From: an uncultured Campylobacter sp.
GTDB taxonomy: Bacteria; Campylobacterota; Campylobacteria; Campylobacterales; Campylobacteraceae
Assembly: GCF_905373215.1 (NCBI RefSeq)
Contig: NZ_CAJPRT010000001.1
Span: 124,001-188,000 of the forward strand
DNA: 64,000 bases
Direction: 5' to 3'
The notes beneath the pieces were generated by a model. It did no database searches. It had not been told where the DNA came from and worked only from the letters and a program-made list of their open reading frames with translations. Positions 8,035 to 17,130 of this stretch are shown in pieces. The position numbers and the translations under genes were made by a program. Positions within the stretch are counted from its first letter, which is position 1. Every line of letters begins with the position of its first letter.

Positions 8035-8424
8035 TTGAAAGGCAACAAAGTAGTTTTAATACTATCGATCGAAAGCGATAGGGATCTATCCGAAACAATA
8101 AGCAGCAACGGCATATCTGCAACAAAAGTCTGGCAAAAAGGAGATTTGAAACTAAAAGGTTCTATTTTAAAATACAGAAATTTTGGCTTTAGCATAGAGG
8201 AAAAATTTTATGATATACCTTTTGCGGGAGATCTAATTAGAAAATTTTTAGCAGATATAAATGTCGCGAGGAGTATAAAATTACAAAGCGTGAAAAAGCT
8301 GCTAAGAGTCGTAGTTTACAGTTATAATAGCTTGCCCGGTCTATATTATAATGCAAATTTACTGAAACTATTAGCAGATAATAATGTGGATTTGGACAAC
8401 GACATATACTGCCTAGATGGATAA
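8035..8424 (+). CDS. DUF4279 domain protein (immunity-like)
   Basis: 129 residues, TTG start with AGGAG five to eight bases upstream. The order follows DUF4279: an N-terminal strand, ISATKVWQKGD (the P-T-x-x-W-x-x-G-D element), a middle helix with LIRKFLADI, LRVVVYSYN, and the closing LKLLADNNVDLDNDIY. DUF4279 proteins often sit in immunity gene arrays, but their biochemical role is not known. A 25-codon fragment (MKILTSNAEYAGF) of no known kin lies in the preceding gap. Confidence 0.7.
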   Translation: MKGNKVVLILSIESDRDLSETISSNGISATKVWQKGDLKLKGSILKYRNFGFSIEEKFYDIPFAGDLIRKFLADINVARSIKLQSVKKLLRVVVYSYNSLPGLYYNANLLKLLADNNVDLDNDIYCLDG

Positions 8425-8433
8425 ATTTGAATC

Positions 8434-8526
8434 TTGAGCGAGACGTATTTATCGATGAAATTCTTGGACTTTGATTGGATAAAAGGCGACAAACCGTCCT
8501 TGGAATTTCATATAAGGATAATTTAA
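8434..8526 (+). other. short coding remnant in the immunity array
   Basis: A 30-codon frame (SETYLSMKFLDFDWIKGDK...) without a good start or ribosome site fills the gap between two genes. It looks like the end of a lost gene. Low support. Confidence 0.25.
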
Positions 8527-8530
8527 AACC

Positions 8531-9271
8531 ATGAAACCGGTAAGAATTGTAATGACGATATTTTTTATTATCCTATCGTCTTTAAATTTTCATAAACTAT
8601 TAGCGGAAGGCGGTTATCGCGGAGGCAAAGTCTATGTCGTAGCCACAACCCAATCCGTCATTATGCAACTACTGCTTATCATAGGATTGATCCTGTATTT
8701 GATATATCTGATAAGAGTAAAAGAGTATTATAAGCCAAGCTCAAATTTTACGCTTTCTAAAAAGGAGGACAAAATGAACTTATCGAATAGAATAAAAGCG
8801 CTAAAGGCGCGGCTTAAACTGCAAAAGCCGGAAATTATAACAAATCCTGTACAAAAGGATGAGCTTGTCGAGCAAGATTTGTGCGGTAAAGATCTGTGTG
8901 ATTTAGACCATAGCACGATCAAACTTTTATCGGGAGATTTGCAGGTTTTCAATGACTATACTTTTAGGTATTATATCCTGGATTTTATTGATTTTTACGA
9001 GCGCTTCGGCGATGAAGCGATTATAGAAGATATGTTTATTCAAGCATTTGCACCGCCTATGCGGCGGGCGCGAGCGAAACAATTTAGCAGAGATGAGGTA
9101 AAAATAATCATAGATTTTTTGCAAAAACACTATGAAAATATTGCGAGAATTACGCATTCCAAGAAATATAAAAAGTTAAAGCCCTACGAACAAGAAGAAA
9201 TTTATATACCATTCAAACATTTTGAAAAAGAGATAAAAAGCGCTATAAAATTTTGGAGAAAAGTATTATGA
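8531..9271 (+). CDS. membrane-anchored protein of unknown function in the immunity array
   Basis: 246 residues. Two hydrophobic helices (about residues 6-24 and 41-62) would anchor the N-terminus. Residues 85-115 are Lys-rich. The soluble C-terminal domain has YTFRYYILDFIDFYERF (about 144-160) and a long helical region to the end. The FRYYILDF string recalls the F-R-Y-Y-L-P core of DUF6714-like immunity-associated proteins, which is only a resemblance. The stop overlaps the next gene's ATGATG, so the two are coupled. Confidence 0.6.
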   Translation: MKPVRIVMTIFFIILSSLNFHKLLAEGGYRGGKVYVVATTQSVIMQLLLIIGLILYLIYLIRVKEYYKPSSNFTLSKKEDKMNLSNRIKALKARLKLQKPEIITNPVQKDELVEQDLCGKDLCDLDHSTIKLLSGDLQVFNDYTFRYYILDFIDFYERFGDEAIIEDMFIQAFAPPMRRARAKQFSRDEVKIIIDFLQKHYENIARITHSKKYKKLKPYEQEEIYIPFKHFEKEIKSAIKFWRKVL

Positions 9272-9483
9272 TGGAATTTTATAAGGATTGGCAAATGCGC
9301 TTAATAGAGACTGATTTGGGCAAATATGAGGAATATATCTATTTCTTTATAGAGAAAAACAGGGCGTATTTTAACGCCTACCAAGAACAGATATTTCCAG
9401 AAGACGAATATAAGATAATTAGCAAATACTTTGGGAATGAAACGCTAGAATACGCCGTCGCTTGGATGAAATTTGGCGAATAG
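9268..9483 (+). CDS. small hypothetical protein coupled to the membrane-anchored gene
   Basis: 71 residues from the ATGATG that overlaps the upstream stop. It is acidic and rich in Tyr/Phe, helical, with no signal peptide or TM segment. No family was recognised. Tight coupling suggests a shared task with the upstream membrane protein. A start five codons earlier lacks a good ribosome site. Confidence 0.55.
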   Translation: MMEFYKDWQMRLIETDLGKYEEYIYFFIEKNRAYFNAYQEQIFPEDEYKIISKYFGNETLEYAVAWMKFGE

Positions 9484-9531
9484 CTAGGTCGAGTTTTATT
9501 AAAGTCATATTTTAAAACAATAAGGAGCTGT

Positions 9532-9907
9532 ATGCCTAAACATGAATTTTTACTCAAAAAGACAAAAGAAAATATTTTCTCTAAAGAGCATTGCGTAGTA
9601 ATTAGCGATGATCTGATACTTCATATTTCGTACTCTCTTGAGTGGGTACAAACCACATGGAACGATGAGGCAAATTTAAAAAAAAGGTCTAAATTACTAT
9701 GGCTATAGCTGGATAGAGGATAAAGCTAAATTTAGAGATATAATATGCTCTTGGAGGTCGCTTTTCTTGAGCGCAGATGAGCAGATTGTTTTTGATAAAA
9801 ACTGCGCGCTAAATAAATCCTCGGTCATCGAGCAATTAGACGGCCTATTAGAACTAATCGATTCGGCAATTAAAAACGATTTATATATTTTGCATTTAGG
9901 AATTTAG
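9532..9907 (+). pseudogene. immunity-like gene frameshifted at an A8 tract
   Basis: After GGAG, ATG 9532 gives MPKHEFLLKKTKENIF... for 59 codons, ending soon after an A8 run at 9678-9685. With one A fewer, the frame continues GLNYYGYSWIEDKAKFRDII... to TAG at 9907, giving a 124-residue protein. Both halves have matching codon use and fill the gap between neighbours exactly. The homopolymer makes it either a dead gene or a slippage switch. It belongs by position to the immunity array. The family is not recognised. Confidence 0.65.
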
Positions 9908-9967
9908 CGAGTGTGCCGCGATTTAATAATAAAACAGAAGAAAGATTATGAAAAGAAATTATAAAAG

Positions 9968-10699
9968 ATGATACCCGTAAGAGGTAGAAGAAAATTTTCG
10001 ATTAATAATTTTAGAGAAAATTTCGCGGAGGGCGATATATTGCAGATCGGTCAAAGGCGGTTTTTATTTTGTAGCTGGAATAACCTGCTGCGTATAAACA
10101 GCGATAATTCGGGGGAGTTTATAGTATTGCCACCCGAAGCTAATGCGAAAAATAATAATAGTTTGATTTCTAAAAAGTGGGTATTGGAGAATTTAGATTT
10201 TGTATGTGATACCGAGTCGCCCAGAAATATAAGCATATTTTCTTATTACGATAGTTTTTTAGCCGAATACAAAAGGATAAATGATAAAATTCCTGCAAAA
10301 TTTACTTATAAATTTTTAGAATTCAAAGACGATCTAAAAAATGGAGATATTATAGAATGTCACAAGGCTTTTCGTCCATATGATCGAAAGATAAAATTTA
10401 TCGTCGCAACCGATACGGAAGGATGCCCGAGGCTACCCTATCTGGAGGGGTTTTATTCCGGTATGTTTGCGCCTATTGGCTATAGCGATAAAATGCGCTC
10501 GAATAAAGGACGGGAATATGCGATAAGCTCAAGTTGGCTAATTAAGAACTGGGAAGCCGCCTTTGTCGGTAATTGCGATATAAGGCACACCTACGTAAAT
10601 TTACAAAACCGAAAAGAAATTTTAAATTTTACCGATAAGCAACTGGAAAATTTTATAAAAATGAAGCGAAAGAGGTTTAAATTTAAATGGAAAAAGTAG
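9968..10699 (+). CDS. two-repeat hypothetical protein of the immunity array
   Basis: 243 residues. Two related halves can be seen: FRENFAEGDILQIG...LISKKWVLENLDFV (residues 15-80) and FKDDLKNGDIIECH...ISSSWLIKNWEAAFV (residues 118-200). Each has F-x(5)-GDI and closes with a W-(V/L)-x-x-N helix. This suggests an internal duplication. The tail is strongly basic (KRKRFKFKWKK). No signal peptide is present. Its role is inferred from the neighbours only. Confidence 0.6.
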   Translation: MIPVRGRRKFSINNFRENFAEGDILQIGQRRFLFCSWNNLLRINSDNSGEFIVLPPEANAKNNNSLISKKWVLENLDFVCDTESPRNISIFSYYDSFLAEYKRINDKIPAKFTYKFLEFKDDLKNGDIIECHKAFRPYDRKIKFIVATDTEGCPRLPYLEGFYSGMFAPIGYSDKMRSNKGREYAISSSWLIKNWEAAFVGNCDIRHTYVNLQNRKEILNFTDKQLENFIKMKRKRFKFKWKK

Positions 10700-10747
10700 A
10701 TAGGGATTTTAAATCACGCAGCGAAAGGTTTTTAAAAGGCGACAGCA

Positions 10748-11224
10748 ATGATAAAAAGCATTATAGATCCAACTAATTTCGATATAGAATTTAGAAAAAT
10801 AAGTAGAAATAAAAGAGGCGTAGCCAGATCAAGAATAGATTTTGAAAATATCGATGTCGAGGCTAAAATAAGGCTAGTTATGTTTTTAATTTCAAAAGCA
10901 AGCCACTTAGATAGCGTAGTTTATAAAATTCTTTTTTGGGAAAGAGATGAGAAAATAGAGGAGTATCTTCTTAAAAATATGAAGGGGCAATACACAAAAG
11001 CTAAGCCTTATAAAAACGGCGCCAGAGCGGGCGTTATCTTTGTAAAAGAAAAGACGCTTGAGCCAAATTTTTTGAGATCCATACTGCTGCGCCATTTTAA
11101 TTTTGAGCTGGTAAAAGAGCCCTCTTTGAACATTAGAGTTCAGTTAGCCGTAAACAATAAAGAGAAATTTTCGATTTTATTTGATATATACGATGACCGA
11201 GGCTGCTATGTGTATTACTTTTAA
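10748..11224 (+). CDS. hypothetical protein of the immunity array
   Basis: 158 residues with no TM segment. Alternating strands and helices are predicted from the sequence, with a closing YDDRGCYVYYF. It starts at ATG after AAGGCGACAGCA, which is only a weak ribosome site, and lies 48 nt after its neighbour. No family was recognised. Confidence 0.55.
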   Translation: MIKSIIDPTNFDIEFRKISRNKRGVARSRIDFENIDVEAKIRLVMFLISKASHLDSVVYKILFWERDEKIEEYLLKNMKGQYTKAKPYKNGARAGVIFVKEKTLEPNFLRSILLRHFNFELVKEPSLNIRVQLAVNNKEKFSILFDIYDDRGCYVYYF

Positions 11225-11256
11225 AATTTTAAATGAAAATATTTAAGGAAAGAGAT

Positions 11257-11733
11257 ATGGCAATTTGGCAATGTGAGTTTTTTATTCTACCTAAAAGCGA
11301 TACATACGATCTGCAATACGACCGGCAATATGGCAATATAAAGCTCTTTGAAGACGATAAATATTGGAAAAAAGCAAAGATCAAAAAAGAGATATTTTCT
11401 GAAATTTCGCACCTATTAAAGCCCGAAAAATCTTGGTCTAACGAAATAGATCAATACGGAAGCGAAAACGGCAACCGCTTAGAGGTACTTTTTGATGCTA
11501 ATAATATAATAGAGTCCGTTACGTTTCGTATCGATTTTAGATCCGAGTATGAAGCAGTATTAAGGGGCATAATATCATTGTGTGAGAAAAACGGTTTTTG
11601 CATTATAGACGGTAGTTTAAAGAATTTAAAATTATCCTTCAATGCTATAAAAGAGACAATCAATAAATCCAAAAACAAAGAATTTTTTACAGAACTTGTT
11701 AGAAATAGTATAATAGGCGATAAAGACGGGTAG
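11257..11733 (+). CDS. immunity-like protein, probably truncated by a nonsense codon
   Basis: Starting at ATG 11257 (AAGGAAAGAG site) it begins MAIWQCEFFILPKSD, a W-x-F-x-(I/L)-P opening seen in several small immunity-like families. The frame stops at TAG 11731-11733, then runs on in the same frame as PIIEAVDNFKFKDD to TAA at 11778, three bases before the next ATG. The full gene therefore probably had 173 residues. An upstream ATG at 11233 has no ribosome site. Confidence 0.6.
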   Translation: MAIWQCEFFILPKSDTYDLQYDRQYGNIKLFEDDKYWKKAKIKKEIFSEISHLLKPEKSWSNEIDQYGSENGNRLEVLFDANNIIESVTFRIDFRSEYEAVLRGIISLCEKNGFCIIDGSLKNLKLSFNAIKETINKSKNKEFFTELVRNSIIGDKDG

Positions 11734-11780
11734 CCCATCATAGAAGCCGTAGATAATTTCAAATTTAAGGACGATTAAAA

Positions 11781-12407
11781 ATGATTGTAAAATGTATAAA
11801 AGAGGATAGGCATGGGCATCTAGGATTAAATAGAACCTATTTTGTTTATGGCGTTCAATATATAAGTGGGGAGATGCATTATTGTATATTACCGTATGAA
11901 GGAATTTGGTATTGGAGTCAATTTAGTACTAAATATTTTCAAGTAATCGATGAGACGGTGCCTACGAATTGGAAATTTGGAATGTATGGGGAATATTTTA
12001 GATGTTTTACCGCGTCTTACGAAGAGGCCGCAACCGATGAAGATCATTATGGAGGGCTTGTCGACAGCGATCCAATAGAGAAAAAAATTTTTCAGAAGAG
12101 AAGAGCCGAGATGATCGATGACGTATATAATACCCATATCATCAAAGATCTTAACCGTTTCATATATGATCTAAGCCCTAATCTATCGGTACAGATGAAT
12201 ATTGCAAATAAAGTACTGGATATAGAGATATCTGACGTAAATGCTGAGGCCAAACATCGTAAAATGAATATTTTAAAGGATGACGGATATAGCTGGTATT
12301 TGATAGAATCGGACGCGAGCACCTTTAAAGCCAACGCTACTAATGATTATTTAAGACCCGTATTAAAGTATCTTAAATTGTGGCTAGGCAGAAAGAATTT
12401 TAGATAA
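11781..12407 (+). CDS. hypothetical protein of the immunity array
   Basis: 208 residues, soluble. The N-terminus (about residues 1-55) is strand- and aromatic-rich (YFVYGVQYISGEMHYCILPYEGIWYW), like small SH3-like or immunity beta domains. The second half is helical and charged. It follows the read-through end of the previous gene by two bases, so it is co-transcribed. No family was recognised. Confidence 0.6.
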   Translation: MIVKCIKEDRHGHLGLNRTYFVYGVQYISGEMHYCILPYEGIWYWSQFSTKYFQVIDETVPTNWKFGMYGEYFRCFTASYEEAATDEDHYGGLVDSDPIEKKIFQKRRAEMIDDVYNTHIIKDLNRFIYDLSPNLSVQMNIANKVLDIEISDVNAEAKHRKMNILKDDGYSWYLIESDASTFKANATNDYLRPVLKYLKLWLGRKNFR

Positions 12408-12426
12408 CCGGGCAGAAAGATTTAAT

Positions 12427-12648
12427 ATGGCGAGTGCGACCGATAAAGAAATTTTTATAAAAATTTTGAATGAAGATATCGATGTATGACGCCCGGTAAA
12501 GGCCGTTCAAATCACGCAATATATTTTTAAAATTACCGATACGACGAATTTTGAATCCGAACTGGATGAAATTTTAGAATTCAAATGCGGAGATATCGTT
12601 AAGTGTAAGGAAAAAGACGGCGATTTCTATGCTTTTGAGCTATTATGA
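12427..12648 (+). pseudogene. small immunity-associated gene with Trp-to-TGA nonsense codon
   Basis: The frame MASATDKEIFIKILNEDIDV is followed by TGA (12487-12489) and continues RPVKAVQITQYIFKI...FKCGDIVKCKEKDGDFYAFELL to a stop at 12648. A widespread family has the pattern L-L-N-E-G-x-x-V-W-R-P-V-x-A, so the TGA stands where Trp is expected. The rest of the 73-residue protein is intact. It ends the island and core-type DNA follows. Confidence 0.7.
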
Positions 12649-12746
12649 AAAACCCGCCTTATAAATAGCAACGCGCTTATCATATGGCTTGATTTAATCC
12701 CATTTTTCGCTATAATGAGCGTCAAATTTCACTCACGGGGATAGCG

Positions 12747-13661
12747 ATGAGCCTTGTTTCTTACGAATTAAAAAAGCAAAAACTAGATGGAGCGCGCAAT
12801 GTGGCGCTTTGGAAGGCGCGTGGCAGCGTGGCGGCAGTAGTACTGGCGCTATTTATCGCTATGCGCAAGGATTTCGGAGATTTCTCGTTCCTATTTTTAT
12901 TAGTGTTGCTGGCTCTTGCTTATCCTGCTTACAAATACCTAGCCGTGCGTATTTCGCGTAAATTTGAAGCGCTCAGTGAAGAGGCCTTCAAAAACGAATT
13001 TTTGCTTTGGATCGCAAAGGAGCTGCGTCTTACCTTTCAGCCTTTTGGCGCGTTTTTACTCGATGAAATTTACAAAAATCCGCTCCGTAAAGAGGCAAAT
13101 CTATGCACTTGCAAGCACGCGATAGTGGGCAAGACGCCCGAATTTGGTATAAAAATCGGCGACATCTGCCTAAGCCGCGATTTCGATAAAAACAGAGAAA
13201 ATCGGGTATTTGAGCTGGATAAAATTTTGCATCTTAAAAAAAAGGACGATACTGCGATTTTCGACGGACTTTTTGCAAAATTCGATTTTAGCGAGACTTT
13301 CGATAGTAAAATTTTAGTTGTGCCGCGCGGAGAATTTATATTCGGCGCATCGGATCTGAAGCTGCTCAAAGACAGCCCGCACCTAAGCGCGTCGTTTGAC
13401 GTATATCTAAACAACCCCGCCGCCGCCGCATTTTTGCAAAACAAAAAAATTTTAGAAAATATGCAGACGATCACTCTAAATTTGTTCGGTAAAACCGAGC
13501 TTTATCTGGGCGAAAACAGCCTCGTAATCGGCGTTGAAAATAGCGAAATTTTCAAATCTGCGCCGAGCTCACAAAGCGCAAAACTGCTCGAAAGTCTAAA
13601 CAAAATGATCGAGATCGCTAAAATTTTTGCATATCTCAAAAAGCTCGGGCAGGTAGAATAG
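12747..13661 (+). CDS. DUF3137 membrane protein
   Basis: 304 residues. Two TM helices (about 27-42 and 48-68) are followed by a cytoplasmic domain with IFDGLFAKFDFSETFDSKILVVPRG (about 172-196), the core of DUF3137. The family is common beside LemA-like proteins but its function is unknown. A second member is at 47998-48954. It is the first gene after the island, with codon use and GC like the core. GGGGAT precedes the ATG. Confidence 0.8.
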   Translation: MSLVSYELKKQKLDGARNVALWKARGSVAAVVLALFIAMRKDFGDFSFLFLLVLLALAYPAYKYLAVRISRKFEALSEEAFKNEFLLWIAKELRLTFQPFGAFLLDEIYKNPLRKEANLCTCKHAIVGKTPEFGIKIGDICLSRDFDKNRENRVFELDKILHLKKKDDTAIFDGLFAKFDFSETFDSKILVVPRGEFIFGASDLKLLKDSPHLSASFDVYLNNPAAAAFLQNKKILENMQTITLNLFGKTELYLGENSLVIGVENSEIFKSAPSSQSAKLLESLNKMIEIAKIFAYLKKLGQVE

Positions 13662-13759
13662 AAACATTTTGATTTAAAATTTAAAGCTCAAAGCGCGATC
13701 GCAGCGGGCAGAATAAAATTTACGATAACGGATAAATTTAAAGAGAAGGGGGCTGTATT

Positions 13760-14458
13760 ATGGATATAAACGAAATACAAGCTCAAACTCGCAGTATGCG
13801 CGCCCTATATGTCGAGGACGATAATGAGGTAAGGCAGCAGACTGCAAAAATTTTAAAACTATTCTTTCATCAAGTTATCGACTGCGGCGACGCTCAGGAA
13901 GGTATCGAGAAATTTAAAGCAAGCAAAGCGGGTATTGTTTTTACCGATATCAATATGCCGGGCATTAACGGGCTTGAAATGATAGAGCAGATCAAACAGA
14001 TCGATCCTTTGGTAAAAACGGTCATCTTTTCAGCCCATGACGAGTCTAAATTTTTTACCAAAGCGATATCCATCGGCGTGGACGGCTATATTTTAAAGCC
14101 TTTTACGACAGAGGATCTACTAAGCGTGCTTGAAAAAATCACGCAGAGCATCGAAACGAAACCAGGAAAATTTATTTATCTAAGCGGCGATTTCGTGTGG
14201 GACAAGCAGAGTTTAACTCTATGCAAGGCGGGCGAAATTATCAAACTAACCAAAAACGAAACCTCTTTGTTGCAGCTACTTCTAAGCTCTAGCGGACGGA
14301 TCGCAAGCGGCCCTGAGATAGAAAACGAGCTGTTCGAGGATTGTGACGAGTATGACGATAAACGGGTAAGAAATATCATATCCAGATTTCACCGAAAAAT
14401 CGGCTATAAGCTGATAGAAAATATCTACTCACAAGGATACAGGATAAAATGGCGATAG
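13760..14458 (+). CDS. OmpR/PhoB-type response regulator
   Basis: 232 residues. The receiver domain (about 13-130) has the acidic pair ED at 19-20, phospho-acceptor Asp63 (FTDINMPG), the conserved Ser (FSAHD) and Lys (ILKPF). The C-terminal winged helix (about 140-232) ends ENIYSQGYRIKW. The DNA-binding domain means it controls transcription. It overlaps the kinase gene by 10 bp and lies upstream of the membrane protein/MBL/CobW genes, which are possible targets. Confidence 0.9.
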   Translation: MDINEIQAQTRSMRALYVEDDNEVRQQTAKILKLFFHQVIDCGDAQEGIEKFKASKAGIVFTDINMPGINGLEMIEQIKQIDPLVKTVIFSAHDESKFFTKAISIGVDGYILKPFTTEDLLSVLEKITQSIETKPGKFIYLSGDFVWDKQSLTLCKAGEIIKLTKNETSLLQLLLSSSGRIASGPEIENELFEDCDEYDDKRVRNIISRFHRKIGYKLIENIYSQGYRIKWR

Positions 14459-15621
14459 TAGACATCAAGAAAAATCATCAGAGATTTGAGACGATATTTT
14501 CAAATTCCGGCGTCGGCATATTCATCGTGGACAAGAAAAGAAATATTATGGAGTGCAACGAGACCTTTTGTAAAATTTTCGGCTACGAATACGACGAGAT
14601 CATCGGTAAATCCGCGCAAACCATACATCTAAGCGAAGAAAAATACTTGCATTTCGCAGACATCGCCTTTAATAAAGTAAGAAAAAATGAGGCCCTGCAG
14701 CTAAACTACGAGCTAAGGCACAAAAGCGGCAAAGGGCTGTGGATTAGAATTTCGGGCGATTCCATATCGGGAAACGACGAGGTGCTTTGGATAGTGGTGG
14801 ATATCACCAAAAGAGTGATGGCGGAGAAGAAATTAAAACAAAGCAGGCTGAAGGTCAAGCGGCTAAATTTAACTCTCAACCACGAGATCGAGGAGCAGTT
14901 AAAGCTCATAAGGCGCCAAGACGAGCAGCTGCAGTATCAATCAAGGCTTGCTCAGATGGGCGAAATTTTAAATATGATAGCGCATCAATGGAGGCAGCCG
15001 CTATCCGCTATCTCGGCTACGGCTTCGTATCTGAGCGCCGGCTGCTTGATGGCGGACAAATTTGATAAAACGGCTCTTTTGGAGGAGCTAGGTAAGATCG
15101 AGCAGTATTCCAAGCACCTATCCGAAACGATTGATGAGTTTAGAAATTTCTTTAAGCCCGCCAAGATTAAGGAGGTTACGAGCCTGGAGGAGCTTTGCAA
15201 TATGGCGATAAATATCGCAAAAGCGATACTGCAAAATCAGAAGATTAAAATTTACGCGAAATACGGCTGCAACCAGACTCTGCTCACATATAAAAACGAG
15301 GTTTCGCAGGTTATCTTAAACATCATAAAAAACGCGCAGGACGCCTTTTTGGAAAGAAATATCGACGACGGCGTTATCGAAATTTCAACCTACATCGAAA
15401 AATCTTATCTTTGCTTAAGCGTAAAAGACAATGCAGGCGGCATCAAAAAGGAGATCGCGGATAAAATTTTCGATCTGTATTTTTCTACCAAAGCTAGCAA
15501 AAACGGCACCGGCATCGGGCTATATATGTCAAAGATCATCATCGAAGATCACTGCAAGGGCTCGCTCGTCGTAGAGAGCCTAAAAGGCGGTTCAAATTTC
15601 ATAATCAAGCTTCCAAAATGA
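14449..15621 (+). CDS. cytoplasmic PAS-domain sensor histidine kinase
   Basis: 390 residues, no TM helix. The PAS domain is residues 10-125, a coiled-coil linker is 126-165, and the HisKA box is MIAHQWRQPLS with phospho-His179. The ATPase domain has the N box NIIKNAQDAF (about 285-294) and the G boxes GGIKKEIADK and GTGIGLYMSK. HQWRQPL is the form found in many epsilonproteobacterial kinases. It pairs with the overlapping regulator. A PAS sensor without a periplasmic domain points to an internal redox, haem or small-molecule signal. Confidence 0.9.
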   Translation: MAIVDIKKNHQRFETIFSNSGVGIFIVDKKRNIMECNETFCKIFGYEYDEIIGKSAQTIHLSEEKYLHFADIAFNKVRKNEALQLNYELRHKSGKGLWIRISGDSISGNDEVLWIVVDITKRVMAEKKLKQSRLKVKRLNLTLNHEIEEQLKLIRRQDEQLQYQSRLAQMGEILNMIAHQWRQPLSAISATASYLSAGCLMADKFDKTALLEELGKIEQYSKHLSETIDEFRNFFKPAKIKEVTSLEELCNMAINIAKAILQNQKIKIYAKYGCNQTLLTYKNEVSQVILNIIKNAQDAFLERNIDDGVIEISTYIEKSYLCLSVKDNAGGIKKEIADKIFDLYFSTKASKNGTGIGLYMSKIIIEDHCKGSLVVESLKGGSNFIIKLPK

Positions 15622-15728
15622 AGCTTTTCTGAGACAATTTAAAATTTAATCCGAATTTTACGCTACAAATGAGCTGCACTCTTTTTATATAATTTAATAA
15701 AGATTAAATTTTATGTAAGGAGGAAGCG

Positions 15729-17120
15729 ATGAGCGAACCTGAAGAGAAAATTTATCTGGAGGAGCGGAAGCTTGTTAGAAGATATTCTCCGCTCACATCG
15801 GTGCTTGTAAACACCCTGTTTTTGTTTGTGGTGTTTTACGCATCGTGGTGGATCTTTCAAGATCCTAGGGGACTGATGAGGATGTATACCCCTTACATGG
15901 GATATATGTGGTGCAGATGGCTGCTCGTGGTCATCATCTGGATCGCGTATATTTTTAACTTTTGGCCATTCAAAAGAGAGTGGCTCTATACGGCGGGGCC
16001 GGCGAAAAAGGGCATTATCTTTACGGTGATGGTATTTTTTACCTTCTTCGTATTCTTAAAGATATTCTTTGAATTTATTTTAGGCGAGCTTGCCATATCG
16101 TATTTTAGTCCGCGAAGGCTTGCGGAGCTTGGCATAACCGATTTTTACGCTCTTGAATACTCGGCTCAGGCTATTTTGATGTTTGCCGCTATCGCGTCGT
16201 GGCTCAGCCCTTCTTGGGTAGTGGCGGCGGATAACTCGCCGTGGCAGAAGCTAAAGCAGCCCGTTAAAGGCTTTACCGTTTTTATCTGGACCTTTTTGCT
16301 AAGTATGATCGTGTATTTCGTATTTTTCCACTCGCAAATGGGAATTTTATTCGATCCGTGGCAAAAATACACATCCATCACTCCGCCTTGGTGGCATAAT
16401 TTCGCCGATACCGTGCACGGAAATTTCAATATCGCGTGGATTATGTGCTGTACCGTTATGGTCTGGGTGTATGAGACCATCTGGGAGAGGTATCCTTTTA
16501 GCCTTATTAAGACGAACTGGCTTAGAAGGACGGCGTCGTTTTTCGGCATTATAGCGATGGCATTTTGCTTTTCGTTCTTCTTTTACTATTTGCAAGAGCT
16601 CATCTGGGGCATGCATATTAGAGGCGATAGAAGGCTTTTTGCGCCCGATTGGCGATGGCTGCACGTAGGCGAGATAGCTATATTTTGGCTGGTGCCGGTG
16701 CTATTTATTAAATTTTACTGCAACAACGCGGTTAATAAATTTTCAAAGCCCGTCAATATCCTTCTTAGAACGATCATAAGCATGGTAGCGGCTATCGCCC
16801 TATACTATGTCTATTATCAAGTCTCGCACTTTTTACTAGGCACTCAAAAAGGCTTTTCGCACCCGCAACAATTCCCAATGATCCCGATGATCTGGTTTAT
16901 CAACGTCATGCTGATAAATTACTGGTTTATGGACGGCTGGCCGGGCTGGAAGCTTGCGGGCAAGAAAGAGGAAGCAGAGGAAGCAGGCGAGGAAGATGAT
17001 TTTGGAAATAAAAATTCCATCAAAGGCTTGGTAGTGGGCTTTATCATAGGCGTGGTCATCTATCTCGCCGTAGTTTATCTAGCGCCTGTCGTGGGCAATA
17101 TGCTTACAATTTTTAAATAA
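15729..17120 (+). CDS. polytopic membrane protein, ~11 TM, Trp/His-rich, unknown function
   Basis: 463 residues. Hydrophobic helices lie at about 24-44, 60-80, 95-118, 144-164, 182-202, 234-252, 268-292, 312-331, 344-370, 382-402 and 431-455. An acidic loop (KEEAEEAGEEDD) lies before the last helix. Conserved-looking aromatics and His in loops (WWHNF with His223, His230, His296 WGMHIRGD, His366, His378) could bind metal or haem. It starts after AAGGAGGAA with the Tat-MBL gene 10 nt downstream. I do not recognise the family. Confidence 0.7.
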   Translation: MSEPEEKIYLEERKLVRRYSPLTSVLVNTLFLFVVFYASWWIFQDPRGLMRMYTPYMGYMWCRWLLVVIIWIAYIFNFWPFKREWLYTAGPAKKGIIFTVMVFFTFFVFLKIFFEFILGELAISYFSPRRLAELGITDFYALEYSAQAILMFAAIASWLSPSWVVAADNSPWQKLKQPVKGFTVFIWTFLLSMIVYFVFFHSQMGILFDPWQKYTSITPPWWHNFADTVHGNFNIAWIMCCTVMVWVYETIWERYPFSLIKTNWLRRTASFFGIIAMAFCFSFFFYYLQELIWGMHIRGDRRLFAPDWRWLHVGEIAIFWLVPVLFIKFYCNNAVNKFSKPVNILLRTIISMVAAIALYYVYYQVSHFLLGTQKGFSHPQQFPMIPMIWFINVMLINYWFMDGWPGWKLAGKKEEAEEAGEEDDFGNKNSIKGLVVGFIIGVVIYLAVVYLAPVVGNMLTIFK

Positions 17121-17130
17121 AGGATATGAG

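Noticed and set aside
12649..12746. possible right attachment site of the tRNA-Ala element
   Set aside because: I looked for a repeat of the tRNA 3' end (CCCGCTTAACTCCACCA) here and elsewhere and found none, so no boundary is claimed.
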